Source of the DNA: Williamsia sp. CHRR-6
Lineage (GTDB): Bacteria > Actinomycetota > Actinomycetes > Mycobacteriales > Mycobacteriaceae
Reading direction: 5' to 3'
NCBI RefSeq assembly: GCF_018474015.1
Contig: NZ_JAHCSG010000005.1
Span: forward strand, 248,001 to 312,000
Length of the DNA: 64,000 nt
Of this stretch, positions 56,043 to 64,000 are shown one piece after another. The notes below the pieces were generated by a model. That model was not told where the DNA came from. It searched no databases and saw only the letters and a list, made by a program, of their open reading frames with translations. A program made the translations under genes and the position numbers. Each line of letters opens with the position of its first letter. Position 1 is the first letter of the stretch.

Positions 56043-56054
56043 CAGTTGCTGGCC

Positions 56055-56060
56055 TAGTCT
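56055..56060 (+). promoter_or_regulatory. -10 box (TAGTCT), leaderless start of pafB
   Basis: TAGTCT ends 7 nt before GTG 56068. It selects this start over the in-frame TTG at 56062 and gives pafBC a promoter independent of pafA. Confidence 0.5.
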
Positions 56061-56067
56061 TTTGTCC

Positions 56068-57054
56068 GTGAGCATCAGCAAAGTGGAACGGCAGCTGAAC
56101 CTGGTCATCTGCCTGCTCTCCACCCGCCAGTTCATCTCCGCCGAACAGATTCGGTCCAGTGTCGCCGGGTACGGGGAGTCCGCGCCCGGGGCAGCTTTCA
56201 ACCGGATGTTCGAGCGCGACAAGGCCGACCTTCGTGAGCTCGGCATCCCATTGGAGACCGGAACCACCCCCGGCGGTACGGCCGGCGATGGCTACCGGAT
56301 CAACCGGGACGACTACGAGCTGCCCCCCATCGAGTTCGACCGCGACGAGGCCGCCGCAGTCGCCATGGCCGCGGCGCTGTGGGACAGCCCCGAGATGGCG
56401 AACGCGGCTCAGTCGGCTCTGCTCAAACTGCGCGCCGCCGGCGTGGACCTCGACAACGACGCCCTGGCCGACATACACGCCTCCTCGCCGCGGGGCATCG
56501 GTTCAGAATCGGTGCTCAACGCGCTGCTCTCGGCGGTGAACCGCCGTCGTGCCGTCACCTTCCGACACCGTTCAGCCTCCAATCAACCGTGGGCTGTCCG
56601 CACCCTGGAGCCCTGGCGGGTGGTCACCGCCAATGGTCGTTGGTATGTCGTCGGACGCGACCGCGACCGCGACGAGACCCGCACCTTCCGCCTGTCCCGT
56701 ATCGGTGAACCGGTGGAGCTGATCGGCTCCGACGGCGACGTCGTCGCCCCCGACACCGACATCACCGCCATCGTCACCGCCGCCATCTCCCGCAGTGAGC
56801 AGAAGGAGAATGCCGTCCCCGCGCGCATCTGGCTGGCCGCCGATCGGGCGGCGGGGCTGCGTCGAATCGCCTCGCGCGTCATCCCGGGCGATCGGGCCGG
56901 TCGGGCTGGCGACGTCGCGGAATTCGACACCTGGTCGCGGGAGCGGCTCGCCAGACTGGTCTTGGGTGCCGGGGAGGATGCAGTGGTTCTGGAACCCGAC
57001 GAGTTGCGTGACCATGTCGTCGCCGCGCTCCGCGATCTGGTAGCCGCGCGATGA
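56068..57054 (+). CDS. pafB: WYL-domain transcriptional regulator PafB
   Basis: 328 aa. N-terminal winged helix (VERQLNLVICLLSTRQFISAEQIRSSVAGYGESAPGAAFNRMFERDKADLRELGIPLETG), then a WYL domain (VRTLEPWRVVTANGRWYVVGRDRDRDETRTFRLSRIG) and a WCX C-terminal extension. PafB works with PafC as a heterodimer that activates the RecA-independent DNA-damage regulon. GTG 56068 is chosen on the TANNNT box. Stop and pafC start overlap (ATGA). Confidence 0.95.
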   Translation: MSISKVERQLNLVICLLSTRQFISAEQIRSSVAGYGESAPGAAFNRMFERDKADLRELGIPLETGTTPGGTAGDGYRINRDDYELPPIEFDRDEAAAVAMAAALWDSPEMANAAQSALLKLRAAGVDLDNDALADIHASSPRGIGSESVLNALLSAVNRRRAVTFRHRSASNQPWAVRTLEPWRVVTANGRWYVVGRDRDRDETRTFRLSRIGEPVELIGSDGDVVAPDTDITAIVTAAISRSEQKENAVPARIWLAADRAAGLRRIASRVIPGDRAGRAGDVAEFDTWSRERLARLVLGAGEDAVVLEPDELRDHVVAALRDLVAAR

Positions 57055-58043
57055 GCGGCGGATCGAGCGCTGACCGGCTCAACCGCCTGCTGGCACTGGT
57101 CCCGTACCTGTTGGCACATCCCGGGGTACACAAAGGCAGGGCCGCCGAGGAGCTCGGCGTGACCCGTGACCAGCTCGACAAGGACCTCGACCAGCTGTGG
57201 ATGTGTGGGCTGCCCGGGGGGTACCCCGACGATCTCATCGACCTGTCCTTCGGACCCGACGACACCGTCACCGTCACCTTCTCGGCAGGTATCGACCGGC
57301 CGTTACGGCTCACCGCGGCCGAGGCGTCGGTGCTGCTGATGGCGTTGCGCGCGTTGCTCGACGTTCCGGGTCTCATCGACACCGACGCCGCACGACGCGC
57401 TGCGGCGAAAGTGGACCAGGCGTTCGGGACCCCCGCAGGCGACTCGGCGAACACCACGTCCGGCGTATCGCCCGACCGAACGACACCGGATTTCTCGGCG
57501 ACCGTGCGAGATGCGGTCACCTCACGCCGTGCCCTGAGGATCCGGTACTACTCGGCCTCACGCGACGCTGTCTCTCAGCGCACCGTCGATCCGGTTCGGA
57601 TCCAGTCGGTGGACACCTTCAGCTACCTCGAGGCGTGGTGTCGCGACGCCGAGGCCATCCGCTTGTTCCGGCTCGATCGGATCGAGAACGCCGAGTTGCT
57701 CGACGAACCGGCAACCGTCCCGGCCGTCCCCGAGGTGGGGGAGAGCCTGGCGCTGTTCCACTCCGACCCGTCGTTGCCGACGGTGACCTTGGAGATCGAT
57801 CCAGACGTGGCGTGGGTGATCGACTACTACCTGATCGAGCCGCTGACGGCAGCGGCCGACACCGCGCCTGAACAGCCGATCATCGCGACGATGACCTACG
57901 GCTCGACCGAATGGTTGATCCGTTTCCTGCTCGGGTTCGGCGGCCAGATCCGGCTGCAGAGTTCACCAGAGATCTCTGCCGAGGTCGCCGCCCGTTCATC
58001 GAAAGCCCTCCAGGCGTACGGCTCCGCCGACAACACTGCGTGA
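57051..58043 (+). CDS. pafC: WYL-domain transcriptional regulator PafC
   Basis: 330 aa. Winged-helix part ([46 protein letters not shown]), WYL domain ([58 protein letters not shown]) and C-terminal WCX domain. It is the partner of PafB; the two genes overlap, matching a heterodimer made in equal amounts. Located between the Pup ligase and Tat genes, as in other Mycobacteriales. Confidence 0.95.
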   Translation: MSGGSSADRLNRLLALVPYLLAHPGVHKGRAAEELGVTRDQLDKDLDQLWMCGLPGGYPDDLIDLSFGPDDTVTVTFSAGIDRPLRLTAAEASVLLMALRALLDVPGLIDTDAARRAAAKVDQAFGTPAGDSANTTSGVSPDRTTPDFSATVRDAVTSRRALRIRYYSASRDAVSQRTVDPVRIQSVDTFSYLEAWCRDAEAIRLFRLDRIENAELLDEPATVPAVPEVGESLALFHSDPSLPTVTLEIDPDVAWVIDYYLIEPLTAAADTAPEQPIIATMTYGSTEWLIRFLLGFGGQIRLQSSPEISAEVAARSSKALQAYGSADNTA

Positions 58044-58126
58044 CCGCAGACGTGTGCTGCAGCAGCGATCGCCGGGTCTCGCGGTCTGGGCTGTCCGCGG
58101 GACGAGGTCACAGCGACCAGGTCCGG

Positions 58127-58132
58127 TAGCAT
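58127..58132 (+). promoter_or_regulatory. -10 box (TAGCAT) of tatA
   Basis: TAGCAT predicts a start near 58140 and a leader of about 22 nt holding the CGGAGG site at 58151-58156, 5 nt before the tatA ATG. Confidence 0.45.
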
Positions 58133-58161
58133 CAACTACGAATCAACCCCCGGAGGTAGAC

Positions 58162-58428
58162 ATGGGCGCCATCCAGCCTTGGCACATCATCGTCGTGGTG
58201 ATCGTGTTCCTGATCCTGTTCGGATCGAAGAAGCTCCCGGATGCGGCGCGCGGCCTGGGCCGGTCGATGCGCATCTTCAAAAGCGAGGTGCAGGAGATGC
58301 AGAACGACGGCAAGCGTTCCGACGCCTCGACGTCCGACGACGCGACCCGACAGATCCCCGCACCCAGCCCCACCGACGCGGCCCGCACCACCGACGGGGT
58401 CCCCGACAGTGAGCGGCGTTCGGCCTGA
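58162..58428 (+). CDS. tatA: Sec-independent translocase subunit TatA
   Basis: 88 aa. A single N-terminal membrane helix ([37 protein letters not shown]) includes the conserved FGSKKLP hinge and the amphipathic helix. A polar Ser/Thr/Asp-rich tail follows. TatA polymerises to form the protein-conducting element for folded proteins. ATG 58162 has a clear ribosome-binding site. tatC follows after 97 bp. Confidence 0.95.
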   Translation: MGAIQPWHIIVVVIVFLILFGSKKLPDAARGLGRSMRIFKSEVQEMQNDGKRSDASTSDDATRQIPAPSPTDAARTTDGVPDSERRSA

Positions 58429-58525
58429 GTCGACGTCGGCGGCGCCCGCAACAGTCGGCGTCGTCTGCGCGGCCTGGTGACCTGGCCGCGCTGGAGTTCT
58501 CCGCACCCTGAACCGAGAGCAGACC

Positions 58526-59518
58526 GTGCGCATCCCGTTTGATCCGCGCCGCCGGAAACGCAAGCTCAACCCCGACGGCACCATGTCGCTCGTCGAACAT
58601 CTCTACGAGCTTCGGACTCGTCTGCTCATCTCGGTGTTCGCCATCTTGCTCACCACGATCGTCGGGTTCATCTGGTACTCCCACGGCTTCTTGCGGGTCG
58701 AATCCCTCGGTGAACTGCTGCGCGGTCCGTACTGTCAGCTGCCCGAGAGCGCGCGAGCGACGATCACCGCCAACGATGAATGTCGGCTGCTGGCCACCGG
58801 GCCGTTCGACCAGTTCATGTTGCGCCTCAAGGTGGGTCTCACCGCGGGCGTCGTGCTGGCCTGCCCCATCTGGTTTTACCAACTGTGGCAATTCATCACC
58901 CCGGGCCTGCACAAACACGAACGTCGCTTCGGTCGCTACTTTTCCGGCGCCGCGGCGCTGCTGTTCGTCTCCGGTGCGATCCTGGCCTACATCGTCGTCG
59001 CCAAGGCTTTCCACTTCCTGCTCACGGTGGGCGACAACGTCCAGGTGACCGCGTTGGCCGGCGACCAGTACTTCAGCTTCATCCTGCACCTACTGATCAT
59101 CTTCGGCGTCAGCTTCGAACTACCGCTGCTGGTCGTCGCCCTCAACCTCATCGGGGTCCTCACCTATGCGCGCCTCAAGGCATGGCGCCGAGGACTGATC
59201 TTCGGCCTGTTCGTGTTCGCCGCGGTGGTCACGCCCGGGTCCGACCCGTTCACGATGGTGGCCCTGGCGGGCGCGATGACGATTCTCTTCGAGTTCGCGG
59301 TGCAGTTCGCCAGGATCCACGACCGCCGCAAAGCGCGTCGCGACGGAGAATACTGGGGTGACATCGCCGACGATGAGGCCTCGCCGTTGAACCTGACGCC
59401 GTCGACAGTCGGGGCGACGTCGCAGGTACGAGCGTCGGGACCGGTCGCTGCCTCGCCACTGTCCACTGCCGGCTCCACCCGCTCAGGCCGGGTAGACGAG
59501 TTCGATGACATCCTCTGA
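58526..59518 (+). CDS. tatC: Sec-independent translocase subunit TatC
   Basis: 330-aa polytopic protein with six hydrophobic helices. The N-terminal [23 protein letters not shown] is the TatC signature that recognises twin-arginine signal peptides. [22 protein letters not shown] and [31 protein letters not shown] follow (conserved PxxxYQxWxFxxPGL). A 90-residue hydrophilic C-terminal tail is rich in Ser/Thr/Ala. The stop overlaps the start of helY by 14 bp, a coupling seen in M. tuberculosis too. Confidence 0.96.
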   Translation: MRIPFDPRRRKRKLNPDGTMSLVEHLYELRTRLLISVFAILLTTIVGFIWYSHGFLRVESLGELLRGPYCQLPESARATITANDECRLLATGPFDQFMLRLKVGLTAGVVLACPIWFYQLWQFITPGLHKHERRFGRYFSGAAALLFVSGAILAYIVVAKAFHFLLTVGDNVQVTALAGDQYFSFILHLLIIFGVSFELPLLVVALNLIGVLTYARLKAWRRGLIFGLFVFAAVVTPGSDPFTMVALAGAMTILFEFAVQFARIHDRRKARRDGEYWGDIADDEASPLNLTPSTVGATSQVRASGPVAASPLSTAGSTRSGRVDEFDDIL

Positions 59519-62384
59519 GACAGAAGTCCATCCTCAGCTAGCCGCTTTCACCGACCGCCTGGAGTTCTCCCTCGACGACTTCCAACGCCGGTCCTGTGCA
59601 GCGTTGGAGGAGGGTCATGGCGTACTGGTCTGCGCGCCCACCGGCGCGGGCAAGACCATCGTCGGCGAGTTCGCGGTGCACCTGGCGTTGGCGGCGGGTA
59701 CGAAATGCTTCTACACCACCCCCATCAAGGCGTTGAGCAACCAGAAGTACGCCGATCTCGTCGCCGTACACGGACCCGACTCGATCGGCCTGCTGACCGG
59801 AGACAGCTCGATCAACCCCGGCGCGCCCGTCGTTGTGATGACCACCGAGGTGGTCCGCAACATGATCTACGCCAATTCCTCTGCCCTGCAGGGACTCTCC
59901 CACGTGGTGATGGACGAGGTGCACTTCCTGGCCGACCGCTTTCGCGGCGCGGTCTGGGAGGAGGTCATCTTGCATCTCGAACCGGAGGTGCGCGTGGTCA
60001 GCCTGTCGGCCACGGTCAGCAACGCCGAGGAGTTCGGCGAATGGATCCAGACGGTGCGCGGCGACACCACCGTCGTCGTCGACGAACACCGTCCCGTCCC
60101 GCTGTGGCAACACATGATGGTGGGCAACCGCATCTTCGATCTCTTCGATGGGCGGACCCGACCCGACGAGCGACCCCAGGTCAATCCGGAACTGACTCGA
60201 TTCATCAAGCAGCGGTTGGTGATCGACGATCACGATAGATCGCACGGGCGCCGTGGGCGTGGGCGACCCACCCACCGTGGGCGCGCACCGGGAGTGGTGT
60301 CACGACCTGATCTGATCGCTCGACTCGACCGCGAAGGACTGCTGCCCGCCATCGGGTTCATCTTCTCGCGTGCGGGATGTGAAGCAGCACTGGAACAGTG
60401 CACGCGGTCAGGTCTCAACCTGCTCGAACCCGATCAGGCCGACACCGTCGCCGAGATCGTCGACCGCTACGTCGGCGATCTGGGGCCGGCTGACCGCGAG
60501 GTGTTACGCGTCGACAGTTGGCGGGCAGGATTGATGCGGGGCCTGGCTGCCCACCACGCCGGCATGCTGCCCGCGTTCCGCCATGCCGTCGAGGAGTTGT
60601 TCGTACGCGGCCTGGTGCGTGCGGTGTTCGCCACCGAGACCCTGGCCCTGGGCATCAACATGCCCGCGCGGTCGGTGGTCCTGGAACGGCTGGTGAAGTA
60701 CAACGGCGAGGCGCACGTCGACCTCACCCCGGGAGAGTTCACCCAGCTGACCGGTCGCGCCGGGCGTCGCGGCATCGACGTCGAAGGTCACGCCGTGGTG
60801 GTGTGGACACCAGAGCTCGATCCCACCCGGGTGGCGGGACTGGCCGGGGCGCGCACCTTCCCGCTGCGCAGTTCCTTTGCGCCGGAATACAACATGGCGA
60901 TCAACCTGATCGGCCGCTTGGGTCTGACCGGGGCCAAGGAGCTGTTGGAGCGGTCGTTCGCGCAGTTCCAGACCGATCGTTCGGTGGTGGGTCAGAACCG
61001 CAAGATCGACAACGCCCGGCGAGCCCTGCGACGCATCGACGTCGAGGTGACCGGGCGAGCCGAGCGTCTGGGGATCGATATCGAATCCGACGATCTCGAC
61101 CCCGGTGCGGGCGACCTCGGCACCGACACCACCGGCACCGGGGACACCGCCGCCGACGGCTCGGGATCCGGGGGCGCGCAATCGGGGTCGTTCGTCGGGT
61201 TCCTGGGCTACATGCGGTTGCGGGAAGAGATCCGCACCCGTGAACGCGAGTTGAAGTTCACGCGCCGTATGCAGTCCCAGTCCAGCATCGTCGAGGAGCT
61301 GGTCGCACTCAAACGTGGTCACGTCATCGCGCTGCACGCCGGTCGCCACCGGGGGTTGGCGGTGGTCCTCGAGCCCGCCACCGATCGGCGTGACCCGATG
61401 CCGATGGTGCTGTGCGAAGACGCCTGGTGTGGCCGGGTGGGCAGTGGCGACTTCCTGAACCCACCTGAGGTGCTGGGCGACATGCGTCTGCCCAAACAGC
61501 TCGACCGGCGTACTGGCCGGGGTCGGCGCGATCTGGCTGCGTCGTTGCGCAACACCGGCATCGTGATGCCGCGCGGTCGACAGTCGCGGCGCGCGGCTGC
61601 CGCCGATGACCGTGAACTGGCGTCGCTGCGGGCCCGACTCCGGGCGCATCCGGCGCATCGCCTACCCGCCGGCGACGAACTGTTCCGCCTGGCCGAACGC
61701 CGGACGCGGGCCATACGAGAGATCGACTCGCTGGTCTCGGCGGTCGACAAGCGGACCTCCACCCTCACCGTCACGTTCGATCGGATCGTCGGCGTGCTCA
61801 CCGAGCTGGGGTACCTGTTGGCCGCTCCCGCATCGCCATCGCCGTCGGCCACGGTGACGGTGACCGACTCCGGTCGCACGCTCAGCCGGGTCTACAGCGA
61901 GAGCGACCTGCTGATCTGCGAATGCATCCGGGCCGGCGTGTGGGAGGAACTGGCACCACCAGAATTGGCCGCGGTGGTGTCCTCGGTGGTCTACGAATCC
62001 CGCCGAGACGCCTACACCGGTCCCGACCTGGTGACCGGCAATGCCACCCTGCGCGATGCGTTGGGCGCCACCCACCGCCAGTGGCGGGCCCTGACCGCGC
62101 TGGAGAACCGCCATCAGGTCTCGCCCACACGCGAGCCTGACGCCGGCTTCGCCACCGCGATGTACTGCTGGGCCGCGGGCCGGTCGTTGAGCGAGGCGTT
62201 GGCTGCGGCGGGCGAACGGGGCCGGCCGCTTCCGGCCGGCGATTTCGTACGCTGGTCGCGTCAGGTGATTGATCTGCTCGAGCAGATCCGCATGTGCACC
62301 GGCGGCGAAGGGCGGCTGGCACGGTCGGCGAAGTCGGCCATCGGATGCATCAAACGCGGAGTGGTGGCCGCAGAATTGGGATGA
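59505..62384 (+). CDS. helY: Ski2-like DEAD/DExH RNA helicase HelY
   Basis: 959 aa. N-terminal RecA-like domain with Walker A APTGAGKT (44-51), DEVH box at 137-140 ([13 protein letters not shown]) and [15 protein letters not shown] (motif III). The second RecA-like domain has [22 protein letters not shown] (motif V) and [19 protein letters not shown] (motif VI). The basic insert ([14 protein letters not shown]) near 245-260 and the C-terminal half with the DSHCT domain ([24 protein letters not shown]) are typical of HelY. The role is presumed RNA unwinding in degradation or ribosome maturation. ATG 59505 overlaps tatC. Confidence 0.94.
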   Translation: MTSSETEVHPQLAAFTDRLEFSLDDFQRRSCAALEEGHGVLVCAPTGAGKTIVGEFAVHLALAAGTKCFYTTPIKALSNQKYADLVAVHGPDSIGLLTGDSSINPGAPVVVMTTEVVRNMIYANSSALQGLSHVVMDEVHFLADRFRGAVWEEVILHLEPEVRVVSLSATVSNAEEFGEWIQTVRGDTTVVVDEHRPVPLWQHMMVGNRIFDLFDGRTRPDERPQVNPELTRFIKQRLVIDDHDRSHGRRGRGRPTHRGRAPGVVSRPDLIARLDREGLLPAIGFIFSRAGCEAALEQCTRSGLNLLEPDQADTVAEIVDRYVGDLGPADREVLRVDSWRAGLMRGLAAHHAGMLPAFRHAVEELFVRGLVRAVFATETLALGINMPARSVVLERLVKYNGEAHVDLTPGEFTQLTGRAGRRGIDVEGHAVVVWTPELDPTRVAGLAGARTFPLRSSFAPEYNMAINLIGRLGLTGAKELLERSFAQFQTDRSVVGQNRKIDNARRALRRIDVEVTGRAERLGIDIESDDLDPGAGDLGTDTTGTGDTAADGSGSGGAQSGSFVGFLGYMRLREEIRTRERELKFTRRMQSQSSIVEELVALKRGHVIALHAGRHRGLAVVLEPATDRRDPMPMVLCEDAWCGRVGSGDFLNPPEVLGDMRLPKQLDRRTGRGRRDLAASLRNTGIVMPRGRQSRRAAAADDRELASLRARLRAHPAHRLPAGDELFRLAERRTRAIREIDSLVSAVDKRTSTLTVTFDRIVGVLTELGYLLAAPASPSPSATVTVTDSGRTLSRVYSESDLLICECIRAGVWEELAPPELAAVVSSVVYESRRDAYTGPDLVTGNATLRDALGATHRQWRALTALENRHQVSPTREPDAGFATAMYCWAAGRSLSEALAAAGERGRPLPAGDFVRWSRQVIDLLEQIRMCTGGEGRLARSAKSAIGCIKRGVVAAELG

Positions 62385-62550
62385 GCAGCAATCCCGCACG
62401 GCTCGTGCGGGATTCGTCCGATTCGACGCGATGGCAGCATCCGACACCCCAGACCAGCGCACCGATGTGGTTCGGCTGGTGGGGTATCTTCGACGCACGA
62501 GGTCGGCGTCACATGTGGGCCGATCGTCATGTGCCGACCGCGGAGGACCG

Positions 62551-63345
62551 ATGACCGACCCGCAGAATCCCGAGCAGGGTGACCGGAATCCGGGGACCTA
62601 CACGTCCAACCCGTGGGCCCAGCAGCCTGATGCCCCCACCCAGGCCCAGCCGTGGAACCAGCCGCCCGCGCCGCAGGCGTGGGGCCAGCCGCAGGGCGTC
62701 GGTGGAGTTGCACCCAACCCGGGCAATTACGACCAGTCAGGTCAGTACGGTCAGCCCGATGCGTCTGGGGCCGCCGGATACGGGTACGGGCAGGGCTACC
62801 CACAGCAGCCGCAGACGTTCGGGCAGCAGGGCTTCGGCACCGGCTACACGCCGGATTACTCCACAACCGATGGCTCCCAGGCCGTTTCTGGCCAAGGCGG
62901 CTATGGCGGATACGGCAACCAAAACCCCTATGGCGCACAGCAGTTCGGGGTTGCGCAGCCGAGTGGATTCGGCGGGCCGGGCCAGGATCAGTTCGCTTCG
63001 ATGAACCGCCCGCTGCGCGACCGCAAGCCGCTGTTGATCTCGATCGGCGCCGGTGTCGTCGCGGTCATCGTGGCGGTGCTGGCCGTCACCGCGTTCTGGA
63101 TCCCCGGCTTCGCGGTCACCAAGAAGCTGTCACAGTCTGCCGTCGAGTCGGGCGTGAAGTCAGTGCTGACCAAGGACTACCAGGCCACCGACGTCACCGA
63201 GGTCTCCTGTCCGAGCGGGCAGAAGGTGAAGAAGGGCGACACCTTCGACTGTTCGGTGACCATCTCCGGCGCCAAGCAGAAGGTCACCGTCACCTTCCTC
63301 GACGACGACGGCGCATACGAGGTGGGGCGACCCAGCGCGAACTGA
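62551..63345 (+). CDS. DUF4333 membrane protein with Pro/Gln/Gly-rich N-terminus
   Basis: 264 aa. The first ~145 residues are low-complexity (Pro, Gln, Gly, Tyr, e.g. QPWNQPPAPQAWGQPQ) and cytoplasmic. One membrane helix follows (LLISIGAGVVAVIVAVLAVTAFWIPGF), then an extracytoplasmic DUF4333 domain with a Cys pair (EVSCPSGQKVKKGDTFDCSVTISGAKQKVTVTF). A disulfide is likely. Rv2091c is the equivalent in M. tuberculosis, from memory. ATG follows GGAGGA. Unknown role; the DUF4333 domain is found in several mycobacterial envelope proteins. Confidence 0.9.
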   Translation: MTDPQNPEQGDRNPGTYTSNPWAQQPDAPTQAQPWNQPPAPQAWGQPQGVGGVAPNPGNYDQSGQYGQPDASGAAGYGYGQGYPQQPQTFGQQGFGTGYTPDYSTTDGSQAVSGQGGYGGYGNQNPYGAQQFGVAQPSGFGGPGQDQFASMNRPLRDRKPLLISIGAGVVAVIVAVLAVTAFWIPGFAVTKKLSQSAVESGVKSVLTKDYQATDVTEVSCPSGQKVKKGDTFDCSVTISGAKQKVTVTFLDDDGAYEVGRPSAN

Positions 63346-63361
63346 TCGGCGGCGAGCCCGT

Positions 63362-64000
63362 TCAGAACCGCTCGTCCCACCGCAGGGCGGTGGCGAGTCG
63401 GTTCAACGACGAGCCGATACCGAGTTCGTTGCCCAGTGCGCGCAGCGCGTCGGGATCTGCGGGGGCAGTGGGCATCACGTCGTCGACACGATCGAACTCG
63501 ACTGGGGCATCGGTGCGCACGAACACGACTGTGCGGGCGGCCTGCAGGTAGTCGACGGCACCGCTGATCGCAGCTCGGATCCGTGGTGTCATCGAGTCCG
63601 ACCCCTGGGCCGCGGCCGACTCGACCTCGGCCAGAGTCCCGAACTGCTGCAACAACTTCGACGCCGTCTTCTCACCCACCCCGCTGACGCCGGGCAGTCC
63701 GTCGGAGGGATCGCCGCGCAGCATCGCCAACTCGGCGTAGGCGGTTCCTGGTCGCTTCGACGGGACACCATAGGTCGCGGCCACCTCACCGGGACCGAAC
63801 TTCTCCGCGCGATTCACCCCACGTCCCACGTAGAGCACCCGGACGGGAACCGGGTCGTCGGACACCACCTGCAGCAGGTCCCGATCGCCACTGACCACCA
63901 CAACCGGGTCGGTGCCCTCTCCGTCGGCCAGTGTGCCGATCACGTCGTCGGCCTCACATCCCGGTGCGCCGGCCGACGCGATGCCCGCCGCGGACAACAC
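63362..64000 (-). CDS. 5'-3' exonuclease, FEN/PolA-N type (5' end beyond the window)
   Basis: 212 residues visible, running off the right edge of the window. The metal-binding motifs CEADDVIGTL and SGDRDLLQVV, and the helix-hairpin-helix segment GDPSDGLPGVSGVGEKTASKLLQQFG, are those of the stand-alone 5'-3' exonuclease family (Rv2090 type) that resembles the N-terminal domain of DNA polymerase I. It would remove RNA primers or flaps. It is convergent to the DUF4333 gene with 16 bp between stops. Confidence 0.93.
   Translation of the reverse strand: MLSAAGIASAGAPGCEADDVIGTLADGEGTDPVVVVSGDRDLLQVVSDDPVPVRVLYVGRGVNRAEKFGPGEVAATYGVPSKRPGTAYAELAMLRGDPSDGLPGVSGVGEKTASKLLQQFGTLAEVESAAAQGSDSMTPRIRAAISGAVDYLQAARTVVFVRTDAPVEFDRVDDVMPTAPADPDALRALGNELGIGSSLNRLATALRWDERF

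Overview
This window is high-GC chromosomal DNA of a mycolic-acid actinomycete (order Mycobacteriales). The evidence is a FabG1-InhA pair (mycolate FAS-II), MshC (mycothiol synthesis) and a complete Pup-proteasome locus. Genes are tightly packed, stop/start overlaps of the ATGA or GTGA type are common, and many genes look leaderless: a TANNNT -10 box lies 6-7 nt before the start codon. A Gordonia- or Williamsia-like genus is plausible, but the genus cannot be fixed from this sequence alone.

Layout. (1) 1-13404: VWA membrane protein (cut by the window edge), fabG1-inhA-hemH, a conserved hypothetical, a DUF3097 gene, NfeD plus SPFH membrane proteins, a TVP38 protein, and methylmalonyl-CoA mutase mutA-mutB with its chaperone meaB. 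From memory, this order parallels the M. tuberculosis Rv1481-Rv1496 region. (2) 13555-22818: a nine-gene co-directional Nit1C cluster. It holds a Nit6803-type nitrilase, MSMEG_0570-, 0569-, 0572- and 0568-type proteins, a GNAT fused to an AIR-synthase-like domain, a second nitrilase homologue whose catalytic Glu and Cys are both Asp, an AMP-forming ligase and a GT4 glycosyltransferase. Two GlnR-like direct-repeat sites with the same four-element layout precede the first gene and the 0572-type gene. (3) 22850-30583: accessory stretch with a very large secreted DUF5695/PKD/LamG protein, a nucleoside hydrolase, a DinB-like protein coupled to a zinc-ribbon SDR, a gluconokinase and tRNA-Leu(GAG). 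(4) 30695-40739: M20 peptidase, lppL-like lipoprotein, DUF5703, pyrD, uppP, a phosphatase/DUF3090/SCO1664 trio, mshC, a small unknown gene and a PAC2 protein. (5) 40880-49133: metH, HAD phosphatase, hisE, hisG, thioesterase, RecB-like nuclease, trmI. (6) 49293-58043: mpa, dop, pup, prcB, prcA, pafA, pafB, pafC, the whole pupylation/proteasome machine plus the WYL regulators. (7) 58162-64000: tatA, tatC, helY, a DUF4333 membrane protein and the end of a 5'-3' exonuclease gene. From memory, blocks 4-7 match Rv2139-Rv2090 read in reverse.

The most unusual region is the Nit1C cluster. Nit1C-type clusters have been tied to cyanide or nitrile nitrogen use and to nitrogen starvation, but the chemistry of most of their proteins is unresolved. 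This version adds an AMP ligase and an apparent pseudo-nitrilase, and it carries putative GlnR sites. Its gene content fits a multi-step pathway under nitrogen control better than simple nitrile hydrolysis. No CRISPR array, prophage, insertion sequence or rRNA was seen. No stretch over 300 bases lacks a gene; the longest gap is 7964-8233.
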